NCBI GenBank assembly: GCA_006535965.1
Contig: QEAR01000079.1
Location: 1-64,000, forward strand
DNA: 64,000 bases
DNA from: Spizellomyces sp. 'palustris'
Lineage: Eukaryota > Chytridiomycota > Chytridiomycetes > Spizellomycetales > Spizellomycetaceae
Reading direction: 5' to 3'
Both the position numbers and the translations under genes were made by a program. Of the stretch, positions 26,380 through 36,994 are shown in pieces (the stretch's first letter is position 1; the number at the start of each line of letters is the position of its first letter). Below the pieces are notes generated by a model. It did not search any database. It was not told the DNA's origin and worked only from the letters and a program-made list of their open reading frames with translations.

Positions 26380-27191
26380 CTATTGCTCACTCTGCATAGC
26401 TTCCTGTCGCTCCTTGTACAGCTCCGCCACCCATCTCTTTACTGTGGGATGCTTAAACTTCCCATCTGTTGACTTGAAAAATGAATCCAATCGCTTTCCT
26501 TCATGCCCTGTACAATAATTGGGCTTGAGTACAACTATAACAAGAGGCTCCGCTCCATTCATATCTTACGTTTTTCATACTCGACCGCCTGGACAATCAT
26601 TTCAAACTTGTCGAGATCCTTAACGTACAGTGCTTCGGGAGTCTCACCCGCCTCATACTCTTCCCAGAGCGCTTTGATTTCTAGTGCTTCCTTTGAGTGC
26701 CCCAACAACGTGACTAGTTCGTCCATAGCTTCCATTTCGAGTTTATATTTCTCTTCCTTTGATACGCCACTATGAGGTGTGATGTCTCCCGCAATTGCTT
26801 CGGCAAGATCGTGGACAATGGCCATTTTAATGGCCTTGGTTCTGTCTAAGGACGGATCGTCTATGAGAAGCGCGAGAACCCCCTATTGAGGAGGAAATAT
26901 CAACGACCATTCTTTCGAGATCGAGGAAGGTAGGGCCAGTGTGATACCATTCTGTGCATGTGGTCCGCAATGGATTCTGCATCAGGTATTTTCTGGTCAA
27001 CCCAACCTGTTCGCCTCGTCCTCTAAGAGTTTCATGGAATAATTACAGGGAGTATTAAAGTATTGACTACCGTAAGACGGTTTAGGACGGCCGCCAGCGG
27101 ACGCTTGAGTGCAAACGGCAGAACCTCAACATGCCTTCAAGTTTTCAATGGTATGCAGAAAGCGCAGAACTCCTCTCGGATCAGACATCAT
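26380..27191 (-). CDS. HDDC2: HD-domain 5'-deoxynucleotidase, HDDC2/YGK1 family
   Basis: Metal-dependent phosphohydrolase acting on deoxynucleoside monophosphates in known relatives. The ATG at 27191 begins MMSDPRGVLRFLHTIENLK; the next exon gives RTRRTGWVDQKIPDAESIAD and HMHRM. Then MAIVHDLAEAIAGD with the HD pair, KLEMEAMDELVTLLG, EEYEAGETPEALYVKDLDKF and MIVQAVEYEKRK. The last exon gives RLDSFFKSTDGKFKHPTVKR and stops at 26380. The first intron (27023-27134) appears to use a GC donor, since the neighbouring codons match the family exactly only with that junction. Size (about 210 residues) is normal. Confidence 0.93.
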
Positions 27192-27489
27192 GCCGGTTTT
27201 GGGTGGGAGTGCAGCGGTGACAGTTCACAAAGAAGGACAGGCAAAGTCAACGCCTACAGATGCCCGCAAACCAAGCTCCCAAGAGACGACGATCGGAGGG
27301 TGGCTTAGCAGTCATCAAATCATATGCGGAAATGATAAGTCAATAAATACAAACGTGGGCATATACGATGAAGACTGCTGATGGCTAGCACCGAAGATAA
27401 TGATATTTACAATAAAATTGGTTGAGAATAATAAAAATGTACAATGCAGTTACGTCAACGTTCCCGTGAGTGGGTTCCAAGCAAGGTTG

Positions 27490-29041
27490 CTATTTTACGT
27501 GATCTTCCTTGATTTCTTGATTTCGCAATCTTGGTGCCCTGACCTTACGCTGTGGTCCAACACCGTGATTTGGGGTCCAAGCTCCCAACGAGTCTCTTGC
27601 GTAGAAGTCCATTGGATACCTCTCCTGCCACTCGACGCACTTCAAGACCACAGCCGCCTCGTAAGGCGTCAAAAGAGGCTTGGCAAATGCATAACCCCAG
27701 TCGATGGAAAGTCGTGGACACGCGACTTGGATCCACGCATCGATATTTCGAAATTGCTCTAGTTTTGATGGAAATATTTCAGAAAGTAGAACGATGGTAT
27801 AGGGTATCGATCGGGAATCAAATTCTGCCATTAGGTACTATCGAGACGTGAAACATCAGTGAGCAAGCATCGCTAGCCTACAAACACCTTGATCTGACAG
27901 ACACTCACTTTCAAAACTTTAGGACTTCCTTGTCTCCCCAGCGTCCCCATGATTATCCCGAAGCTCTTCGCATCCTTCGCTTGCTCGATTGCATGTTTGC
28001 GCAAAGCGTACATTTCCTCATGTTCATATCGTTCGCGGGTGAATACTTTTGAGTAGGGATCGTATCGGAAAGCAGGTAGATCAGGATTGGCAATCATGAT
28101 GGCTTCAAGGTGGAATCGACCATCTCCCAGATAACTGAGTATCATCAAAGTCAATAAAACAGTCATCATGATATGTATGGGTTAAACTTACATTAAAACA
28201 TCATGCTCTCCAAGGCGGGGTGCGGTACAGCCTAACACCTCACCCGGCGAAAGCGGTTTTGATTGTGGTACAACAACATGATAGTCCTTCTCCAATTCCC
28301 TTTTCGCTGCCTGCAGAGCAGTCATAAATTGAACAGTGGAGACTAGGGCAAGCCTCTTGCCCTGTTCAAAGTTGTGCTGGACTGTATCCACAAAATGCCT
28401 GGAGTCGATGCCGATATCGACAAATACGTACATAGTTTTAATGGGGGTAACATCTACAGGCACTAGGCAGCTATGGCCGTAATGTACCATAAAGTCGCAT
28501 CCAAGACCACGAGCCGTGAAGTCGTCAATGCAGCACGCGCCATATGTCACATCGCCCATCACGAGCGTTTCCACATTGGCGAATCTTTCCAAAATGTCCG
28601 CAATGGTGAGGGAAAACATGAGGAGCCCTTCCGGAAATTGCAAGGCAACCTTTTTCGCCTCTTGTCTTCTGAGCTGCCATACTGTTTTGTGGATTTCAAA
28701 GTTGTAGTTTCTCGGTAGCAGTTGAATAGCCTCAGTGAGCTGTGGATCGTTCAAAATGTCCTCCGGAATTTGATTGACAATACGAGAGGTTGATGAACTA
28801 GTAGCAGGGGCTAAGAGTCGTAAATGCTTAGACAAAGGCTTACAATTTGACAATAACAAGAAGCCATACCTTGAACTACGGCTGCTTCTTCTATAGCTCC
28901 CCCCACATTGGTCGCATCACGCTGCGTTCGCCGTGCCACGCCAACAAAGCGTCTGCGTGCTTGCTCTGCGCGCGAGACCGGTTGAGGTAATACCTCTTCT
29001 ATTTCTTCACCTTGACGTTCGCCGTCTATTCCAAACGTCAT
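27490..29041 (-). CDS. DPH1: Diphthamide synthase subunit Dph1
   Basis: Subunit of the non-classical radical-SAM [4Fe-4S] enzyme that starts diphthamide synthesis on eEF2. The ATG at 29041 gives [16 protein letters not shown]. After an intron come [35 protein letters not shown] and [20 protein letters not shown]. The three cluster Cys are visible in context: [34 protein letters not shown], and [20 protein letters not shown]. Intervening motifs [18 protein letters not shown] and [12 protein letters not shown] also match. It ends at 27490. Four or five exons. It works with Dph2 and with the J-protein Dph4, also in this window. Confidence 0.96.
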
Positions 29042-29379
29042 TATCGTCACTTGGCTGTCGTCCAACAGGAAAGTTCAAAATCAAAAACAATTCAAAGTTG
29101 GAACAAATTATGTCAGTCACATTAGGTTTCTGTGACTGTGCCGTAACACGGGAATGCGCAGCAGGTACTCTCGTCGCCCTTTGTGGTTCCCCTCCTACCT
29201 TACGAGGGGATCGTAAAGGCGCAGAACATTCCACACCACACCAACACCGCGTGCGAGCTCCTTGCAGCTACCTGTCGTTGACGTGGACTGGTTTTCCAAT
29301 TTGGAAAGCTCGTAGCGATAACTGTGGCCACATTACCAGCCGTTGCCTCTGCCAACAAAGCTCCTGCGTTCTGTGCAAT
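29042..29379. promoter_or_regulatory. Divergent promoter region, DPH1 / nucleotide-sugar transporter
   Basis: 338 bases between two divergent start codons. It must hold both promoters; no individual motif was assigned. Confidence 0.45.
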
Positions 29380-30850
29380 ATGGGCGGTATGTCTCTATCC
29401 TTTCCGCAATAATCAGCCCAAAACGATATTTTTCTAACTGTGTAAACTTGGTGAATTCCAAGAAGCAGAAAAAACGCTCTATGGCTTCCCGCTCAAGTGG
29501 GTGTCGCTGGTCACCCTGGTGGTGCAAAACTCGGCATTGGCGCTCGTCATGTCATACTCTCGCAAGGAAAAGCCGCCAAGCGAACTTTCATACCTTGTTT
29601 CAACTGCGGTAGTCATGTCCGAGTTCATCAAGCTTGTGGTTTGCGTCGCTGTATATGCAAAAGAGGAGCAAGCGCTGGGTCGACTATCGCTCCGAAAAGT
29701 GTTGAAGGACTTGTTTGGGCGCGACAGTCATTGGAAGAAGATGACAGTGCCGGCCGTACTCTACTTCATTCAAAATAATTTGCAATATGTTGCTGTACAA
29801 TATCTTGACCCAGCGACTTTTCAGGTACGTGTGGGATGTAGTACCTAACAACTGGCCCTGGACGGAGACTTCATCCATGCACATCTGCAGGTGACATATC
29901 AAATGAAGATCTTGACTACCGCTCTATTTTCGGTTTTGATGCTTGGACGCACGTTGTCTCGGCGGAAGTGGACTGCTCTAGTTCTTTTGACCCTTGGGAT
30001 TGCGTTGGTGCAGATGGATGGAAAGACGACCGAAGCGAAAGCCAGTGGAATGCAGCAGTTTTTGGGCCTAATGGCGGTGACTATTGCCTGTATCCTTTCG
30101 GGTCTTGCTGGGGTCTGGTAGGTATCAACGATCAGATAGGTGGCCCGCTACCCGTACTAATATCTGTAACATCTCTAGGTTCGAGAAGGTGTTGAAAGGA
30201 ACCCAAGCATCCTTGTTCCTGAGAAACATTCAATTGAGCGTCTTTAGCCTGATCCCAGGGCTGATATTTGGTGGTACGACGAGATGTCCTCACTAGACAA
30301 ACTTAAGATGTGACATGCTTGGCTGACTGACGTCGTTTCGTTAGTTTGCCTCATGGACGGGGCCGCTGTTCGGCAGGATGGCTTTTTTCAAGGCTATAAC
30401 AAGTGGACATGGGGGGCAATATCATGTCAAGCGATTGGTGGTCTCATAGTCGCCGTCGTTGTAAAGTAAGTCACCACACACTGGATCTTTGGATGTCACC
30501 CATGTTTGGCTTACCGATCGTTCGGTGGTCAGGTACGCAGACAATATTTTAAAGGGTTTTGCCACATCGCTGTCCATAATCCTCTCCAGTATCGCCTCAA
30601 TATTCCTCTTCGACTTTAAGATAACTTTCCTGTTCACGGTAGGGGCAGGGATTGTGTTGTATGCCACACATCTCTATGGTGAGTCATCGTGTTGATCTGG
30701 GGAATGGCTCAACCTTTGACACTGTCTCCGACAGGGCTTCCCGATTCCGTCGCGGAACCCAAAAGACATAACAGCGATACCTCTCTTGCGTATGCTCCCC
30801 TGCAACAGGAAGCAACCGAGTTGCCGAGGTTCAACATGCGAAGCGTGTAG
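29380..30850 (+). CDS. Golgi nucleotide-sugar transporter (SLC35A type)
   Basis: Ten-helix antiporter importing a UDP-sugar into the Golgi. The first exon is only seven coding bases (ATG GGC G, from 29380); joined to the next exon it gives [20 protein letters not shown]. Further motifs are [72 protein letters not shown] and [19 protein letters not shown], then [40 protein letters not shown] and [19 protein letters not shown] hydrophilic tail ends FNMRSV at 30850. The sequence fits the UDP-galactose/UDP-GlcNAc transporter group (SLC35A2/A3); the exact substrate cannot be told. Confidence 0.92.
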
Positions 30851-30974
30851 GTCCTAATATAACCAGGTCATCACCAACTATCTTACGGCCACGGTTGCAT
30901 AAATTTTGTGTAAAATATATCTGTGTATTTAGCAGAATAGATATTTATCTGGCACTATCGAGAATTCTTAGGAC

Positions 30975-32805
30975 TCACAGGGTGAGCGCCTTTTGAGCCA
31001 TTGCTATCGCGCCATCCTTTTGATTGAGCATTAGACCTTGAGTGACATTGGCGGCGGAAAGCATCGATATCTACTCACTTTAGTCTGATTGCCACCTATG
31101 AAACCACTTGCATGAACGAAAACACATCCTGTGATCCCAGTCAAGTCGCTTAATGCTTGATCGCGAATACCCTATTTTTTGAGGATGCTCAGGATGACTA
31201 AGGACGGATCCAGTAGTGTTCGAGTCTACACCTACCCTCCAAGGTTCCGGCAACGGTTTTCGACTAATCGTTCAATTAATAAAATTGTTAGGAATCGATT
31301 TTCCAGCACCATTGTATTGAAAATTCAATGTACCTTTGGAATGAGTCGGGAGCGACCGGCACTGGTGGAGGGATAAGGATTGTCAGTCTGCTTAAAATGC
31401 TTTCCAACCGACCCTCCCCCTATTTACCTGCTTGAACACGCCATTGCTTTGCAGTTTCGTCCTCGTACAAGACGTAAATTGGTCTCTTTTCATCGGGTAT
31501 CTTCTTCTCTTCCTCAAGGATATGTCTAGGTCACATGATTGAGCACATTTGGAATTCACTCGCTATACCGAAACCACTTACAAGTGTTCCTTCCAAGGGC
31601 AAAAGTTATTGAGGATAAGAACATGCCCAGTTGAGCTGACTTCGACCCTCTCCTCCAGCGCCTTCTCAACCAGTTCTCGTCCCGGAAGCCACGAGAGACC
31701 TATATAGCGAACCTATAGTCCAAGTCTCAAAAATCTGTCTGACACGACAATTCGCCTGCTTGAGGCACGCACCCTTTCCACAAATTCCGCTCCAACCATA
31801 GCGACTGCGGGGGCGGCATACGTCATTGATCGAATAAAAGCATTTTTTTGCGGTGACTGGCAACTGACCAGCTTTTAAGAAACGCTCTTGGTAGTCTACG
31901 TTTTTCTCATTCCACCAAGGATTCAGCTTCGCCACTCGTGAGCTCGCGTTCGTCGAATCGCGATACTTTGGTCTCACATCAGACGGATATTGGGACACGC
32001 CATTGTCAATCCCATCGAACTGTGAATAAACATTTCAGCTTCTACCGTACGTATTACTTAAAAAGAAGTGGTCGTACATACTGCAAGCACGAAATCGTCG
32101 TACACTTTCTGGTACACCACCGCCAGTTTGGGATCTGTGACTTCCCAACCTAAGACTTGGGCCACCACTTGTCTTCCAAAGTGCTTGTATACAAGCCCGG
32201 CAGATGAAAGTCTTGTGTGCAAACGTTCATTATCAACATTGCTTAGCGATGATCGCAAACCAGTAGCGTACTTAATGTCGTATTGGGGCCCAAACGTCTC
32301 AGTGAAACCACGTTGATGGTGGTCAAATCTGAATTGATCAGGGAGATATTCTCCTCCGACATCAACCACAATATCCGCTTTTGCAATGACAGCTGGATCA
32401 CGGGAACGAACGATTTCTAAAGAATCGCTGATCACTACCCGAAGATGATGAGATAATAAAAATTATACCTAGCATACCTGCATTCGCATATTCAGGTATC
32501 AGCCTGCGATGGTATCATTAGCATTATAATGGGCACCAATGCAGGTGATCTATCGGCGACAGGTTCGCCTCTCCTTGGCCTACCTGAGCATGGAAATTGC
32601 CAAAGACTCATCGGCATGAAAGCTGGTAGAATAAACAAGTACATGTGGGCATTTTTGTGAGAGAGAAGGAGGATTCCAGTACGAACCTGCCGCTATGGGT
32701 TGTTATGACTTTCTGTGCACGAGATCGACATACAGAAAAAGGCCTGGTCAGCTGTCGGGCAGGTAGGCGGAGGCGACGCAACAGAAATATCCGATTCGAA
32801 ACCAT
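30975..32805 (-). CDS. MYG1: MYG1 family 3'-5' RNA exonuclease, mitochondrial/nuclear
   Basis: DHH-type metal-dependent exonuclease linked in animals to nuclear and mitochondrial RNA processing. The ATG at 32805 opens an Arg-rich leader (MVSNRIFLLRRLRLPARQL). An intron splits the first motif: KVITTHSG joins FHADESLAISMLR. Then come VRSRDPAVIAKADIVVDVGG, the DHH block FRFDHHQRGFTETFG, LSSAGLVYKHFGRQV and LNPWWNEKN. C-terminal exons carry WLPGRELVEKALEERVEVS, HVLILNNFCPWKEHL and CVFVHASGFIGGNQTK. The final exon, DGAIAMAQKALTL, stops at 30975. The stop lies 124 bases from the convergent transporter stop. At least six introns; metal-binding residues look intact. Confidence 0.93.
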
Positions 32806-33632
32806 CCAAACAGGACAGAGGGTCAACCCCATTACCTTGACTGTAGACATGCTGGTATTCTGATTGCAGCAAGTTTCCAACACAAGTGTCCCGAAAGTCT
32901 TTTGGATTTTGGACGATCTGAATCCATTTGCCCAATTATGGGTATCCGTCCGTATCTGGCAATGTGAATATACCAGCCACCCGCCTCCCGTTGCTTTTGA
33001 TCTTTGCAAGTCCAGGTTTTTTGACGTTTGGCTGGGGATCATCGGTGATCTTTTCGTCCTTACCGACTTTGAGCAAAGCAGTTTATGAGTCTACGAAATG
33101 AGGTTGTCCTCATTACGACATGGGATGTGAATGATCTTTAAGGTCATGGACCCGCCATGCACACGATTTGAAATTTGACTATTTGAGCGAGAAAAACGAC
33201 CATTCATCTTAAGAGCATTTTCAGCCCGTCTCATGCACCTGGCGAGAGATAGGCTTTCACTTGACCAAACTTGATTATATCATAAGCCCTTGCTTGTATG
33301 GCTGTTGGCAACAACCTCTCCAAACGCTAACCGTATCGTTGATTGGGAGTATGTGCTTCCTTTATTTTAGACTGCCCCAACAGATCGCTGCTTGGCATGA
33401 AAAGCACAGCTAGACCGAAAGTGCATATATCGGTTTTACAACGATGAAACCCGTTTTGCGTTGATAACGCTTTCCATGTGGCTTCATCGATTACGGCATC
33501 ATGATGCACGGGTCGCGTCGTTAACGCCGTATGTCCAAAGGATGACCACTTGCGTTGAGCAAGTTGCCTCGTTTCTGCCACGCACCCCTGCACACGTTGA
33601 AGCCGGTAGACGAAAACAACAAAGCAGTACTA
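32806..33632. other. Intergenic, unresolved
   Basis: About 830 bases upstream of MYG1. A 48-codon minus-strand frame near 32940-33085 is charged (DPQPNVKKPGLAKIKSNGRR) but starts without ATG and has no recognised partner exon. Other frames at 33327-33745 show nothing familiar. It may include the 5' part of the following plus-strand gene. Confidence 0.4.
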
Positions 33633-33942
33633 ATGGTCTACAGCTCCAAATGACGGCTCATCCCATGCCCTCCGCGATGACGCTGCTCCACCCCATGCTG
33701 CAAAGCAGCTCGCCAAAAGGGATCCGGCAAGACTCAGGTTGGTAGAGCCGTCAAAAGTGCCTGCTAGTGTTGGGTCACCAGTAGAAACAGTAGAAGCACT
33801 ATTCAAAGGCAGATTGTCAGTAAAGGCGTATTGTCAGTGCGTTAGTGGAATGGTTTGGGACGAGGCCTTTGGGTTATCAACCGACGCTTCTGCTTCCGGG
33901 GTGCTCAGTGTTGTCTGACGACATTGGAAAAGGCTGTAGATA

Positions 33943-36650
33943 ATGGCTAATTATGTCTTCCGCCGCAACTTTCATTTTTCAGTCACTCCTTCTGGATCTC
34001 CTCCAGCCATTCCTGAAAGCGCTTCTCCCTTGTCAATGTCCGATTCCCTATCCAACATCTGCTTGCTCCCCTTTGCAGATCAGCTTTCAGACCTGCCGTC
34101 GGATCTGCAAAATATTCTATGGAATCTTCCCTTCTTTCCTCGAGATCGAGACGCAAGCGAAATTGCTGGGATTGATGAGTTTCTCAAGGATATCAGCCAA
34201 GTCATGCACATCCGCCACTTCTCACCCGGCGACGTCATGATTCAGGAAGGTGAAAAGGCGCGAGCAATGTTTTTTGTGATAAAAGGTATGTTTTTTAATA
34301 TGTCCTGAACCTTTAGCATTTGTGCTTTGACTTGACCAATTATACGTTTCGCCAGGTATCGTTAAGGTGATAAGCGAAGACGGAGAAATAAATTTCGCGG
34401 AACTCAGACCAGGATGCTACTGTATGTTCTCAAAGGTGTTCCTCCATCTCCTGGCAATCAACGCAGGTGGTATGACACTAAACATATTCTTGTAGTTGGC
34501 GAAATCGGAGTTCTTTTTAATATCAACCGGACGGCCACCGTCACTGCGAAAACAAAATGCACACTAGCTGTTCTGACCTCTGACGACCTCGATCATAAAC
34601 TGGTACGATACCCGCAAATTAATACCATCTTGCGGACTCAAGCAAATGAGCGATATGAGCAACTCAAACGCGAAATGGAAAAGGCGGGTCGAAGAAGGCG
34701 CTCGGAGTTGTCTGATAAATCTCACGAGATGCGAAAGGTATGAAGGGGTGAAGTTGTAACCTCTAGGGCACGATTTTTGACCCAGGAGCTTTATAGGAGT
34801 CGTCACATGGATCCTTACGCGAGCTTTCAGCGTCTCGAGCAGCCTCGCGGCGAACATCGGAGGAGACTAAACCATATATTCAAATGCCAGCAGAACCTAT
34901 CCCTACACCAGGTCGGACATCATCTGACGATTTTACCACATCAGCTCTAGCAATTTCTGTGGATGCAGGATCTCCGCCACCCAGTAGTGGCGTGCCACTT
35001 TCTCCCACCTCTGACGGCGCTGGTCTACCTTCGCCTGCATCGAATTTTGTTGCACGCCATGGTGGACGACGACGTGCATCTGTCGCAGTGTGGTCAGATG
35101 ACAGGTTGATGCAATTCGCCCAGAGCGCCAGTGAAAAATACGAACATGGGAAAGATAAACATGCTGCAGCCGTTTCATCCAATCTGCATCGTGCTGCGTC
35201 GGAGCTAGCCCTTAGAAAGACCGTCACGACCCCACCAGTTACGGAAATTCGCGAATTCGGTGTGTTTGGCCGTGATCTCATGGCAAGAATTCTCAGCCAT
35301 CTCGACTTCCGTCAACGAATGCGTGTTAGACTTTGCAGCATGCACATTCTCCGACTTCTCCTGGACCCGCGAATGATGCTTACCACCGTCGTAGACCTCA
35401 GCCCGTGGCATAAGCGCATCGATGATAAGGTTATATCGGACATTGTCTGCTTCTGCGGTCAGACGGTGCGGAGTCTGAGCTTGCGCAACTGCTGGGGAGT
35501 GACCGACAAAGGATTGGCTGCAATAGCTCATTACGCAGCAGATGGCCTGGAAACATTGTGTTTAGCCAGTGTGTGGGATATTACCGACGGGGGGATCGCC
35601 AGTATGGCAAGAATGTGCTCGCATCTTAAGGATCTTGATCTCAGCAACTGCCGGAAATTGAGCGATGCAGGGATATCGAGCATGCTGGATGCCTGCAGCA
35701 ACATAGACACTCTCACGCTTTCTTATTGTAAGAACCTTACCGACGCGATTTTGGGACATTCTCGGTGGAAAACAGTGAGAAGGGTGAATATGCAACGATG
35801 GTAAGCTGGCATCGGACAACATCCACGGACGGGCTTGATTCTTACGTTTATTGTGCACGCAAACAATAGCACCGGCATATTTGATGCGGGATTCAGTAGG
35901 TGGGCCTCGCAGGCTGCTGAACCCGAGCAGGGGCGAATCTCGACCCAAACTGTTTCAGAGGCTGATGAGTTTACAGCGACTCTGGGAGCTGATCCTGTAA
36001 CACAGATTGCAGAAGAGGTTGAGGAGGAAAGTTATGCTGAAGATGACTTTATGGACGTCGATGAGAGTGATCCATTCTATATAGCTGGCCCGCCAAGAAC
36101 GCCGTCGTCATCATTTCATCAAGTTACGGCCTCTTCCTTCGCACTGCAAGAGCTCATTCTCAGCGACTGCTCGTTCCTAACTGATGCCACTGTAGCGGCC
36201 ATCGCTGCCAGCTGCCACAACCTTCAAATACTTTCCCTTTCATTTTGCTGTGCTGTGACTGAGGATTTTGCTGAGCATCTTTCTGTTGGTTGCCCACAGC
36301 TCCGGGCACTGGACATGTCTTTCTGTGGAACGGCTGTCACAGACGCAAGCCTCGGTGTCCTAGCACGAGGTCTCCGATGTTTGGAGCGGTTAAGCATTCG
36401 CGGCTGCGTACAGGTGACGGAGAAGGGAATTACCTATCTTGCAAGGTACGCACGTCGTCTGCGGATGCTGAACGTTAGCCAGTGCAAAAATGTAAATGAG
36501 CAGCTGGTGGAAAAGACCGGGAGAGGGTGGAGGCTATTGACCTGCCAAGGGTTGGTGGAAGTGGATGAGGCGAATTTCCGGCTGAATGGAGGAAAAGTGA
36601 TTGGGAAGGGCTTAGGGAGAAAAGAAAGGGCCAGAGCCTCGACTGCATGA
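33943..36650 (+). CDS. Cyclic-nucleotide-binding / F-box / LRR fusion protein
   Basis: A multi-domain protein. The N-terminal part has a Crp-type cNMP fold: HIRHFSPGDVMIQEGEKARA, MFFVIKG, then IVKVISEDGEINFAELRPG and GEIGVLFNINRTATVTAKT. After a charged linker (YEQLKREMEKAGRRRRSEL) and a Ser/Pro-rich region comes an F-box-like segment (FGRDLMARILSHLDFRQRMR). RNI-type leucine-rich repeats follow: VRSLSLRNCWGVTDKGLAAI, LKDLDLSNCRKLSDAGISSM, LQILSLSFCCAVTEDFAE, LERLSIRGCVQVTEKGI. An acidic insert (EEVEEESYAEDDFMDVDESD) splits the repeats. It stops at 36650. Such fusions occur in fungi and could be SCF ubiquitin-ligase adaptors sensing a small ligand; that role is inference. The ATG at 33943 is tentative: an open frame at 33633-33918 may splice in upstream. 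Confidence 0.82.
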
Positions 36651-36994
36651 TATTCTCATTTTTCAAAATCCAATCAATATTTTGCATAAAGCGTAATTCC
36701 GCAGCATTTTAAGATCCATGAGTCTGTTATCTTAGCAAGTCACAAGTAGATTATTCGGAGCTTTTCAAAGCTTGCCTCTGCATATTCCTGCCTGACGAGG
36801 AAGACCGTGCGGGGGAGGTGCTTTGTTTACGATCGATGATCCTGCAAGTGCAAAGTGAGCGACGCGTCGCCGGCAATTTTACGTAGAGGGGCGGAGTAAA
36901 CAAACTTTGACGGCTCTTGGTGTCCACTTTGGACTTGAACGAGTTGATCCACTGCAGGAGCATCTTGACCGCCAAGTAACCGACAGGCACCACG
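36651..36994. other. Intergenic: AP180 upstream region
   Basis: 344 bases between two genes on the same strand, holding the AP180 promoter. A minus-strand frame through here was considered and not called. Confidence 0.45.

Noticed and set aside
33461-33745. 95-codon frame upstream of the cNMP/F-box/LRR gene
   Set aside because: A different frame (33633-33918) is open and could splice to the gene; this one looks incidental.
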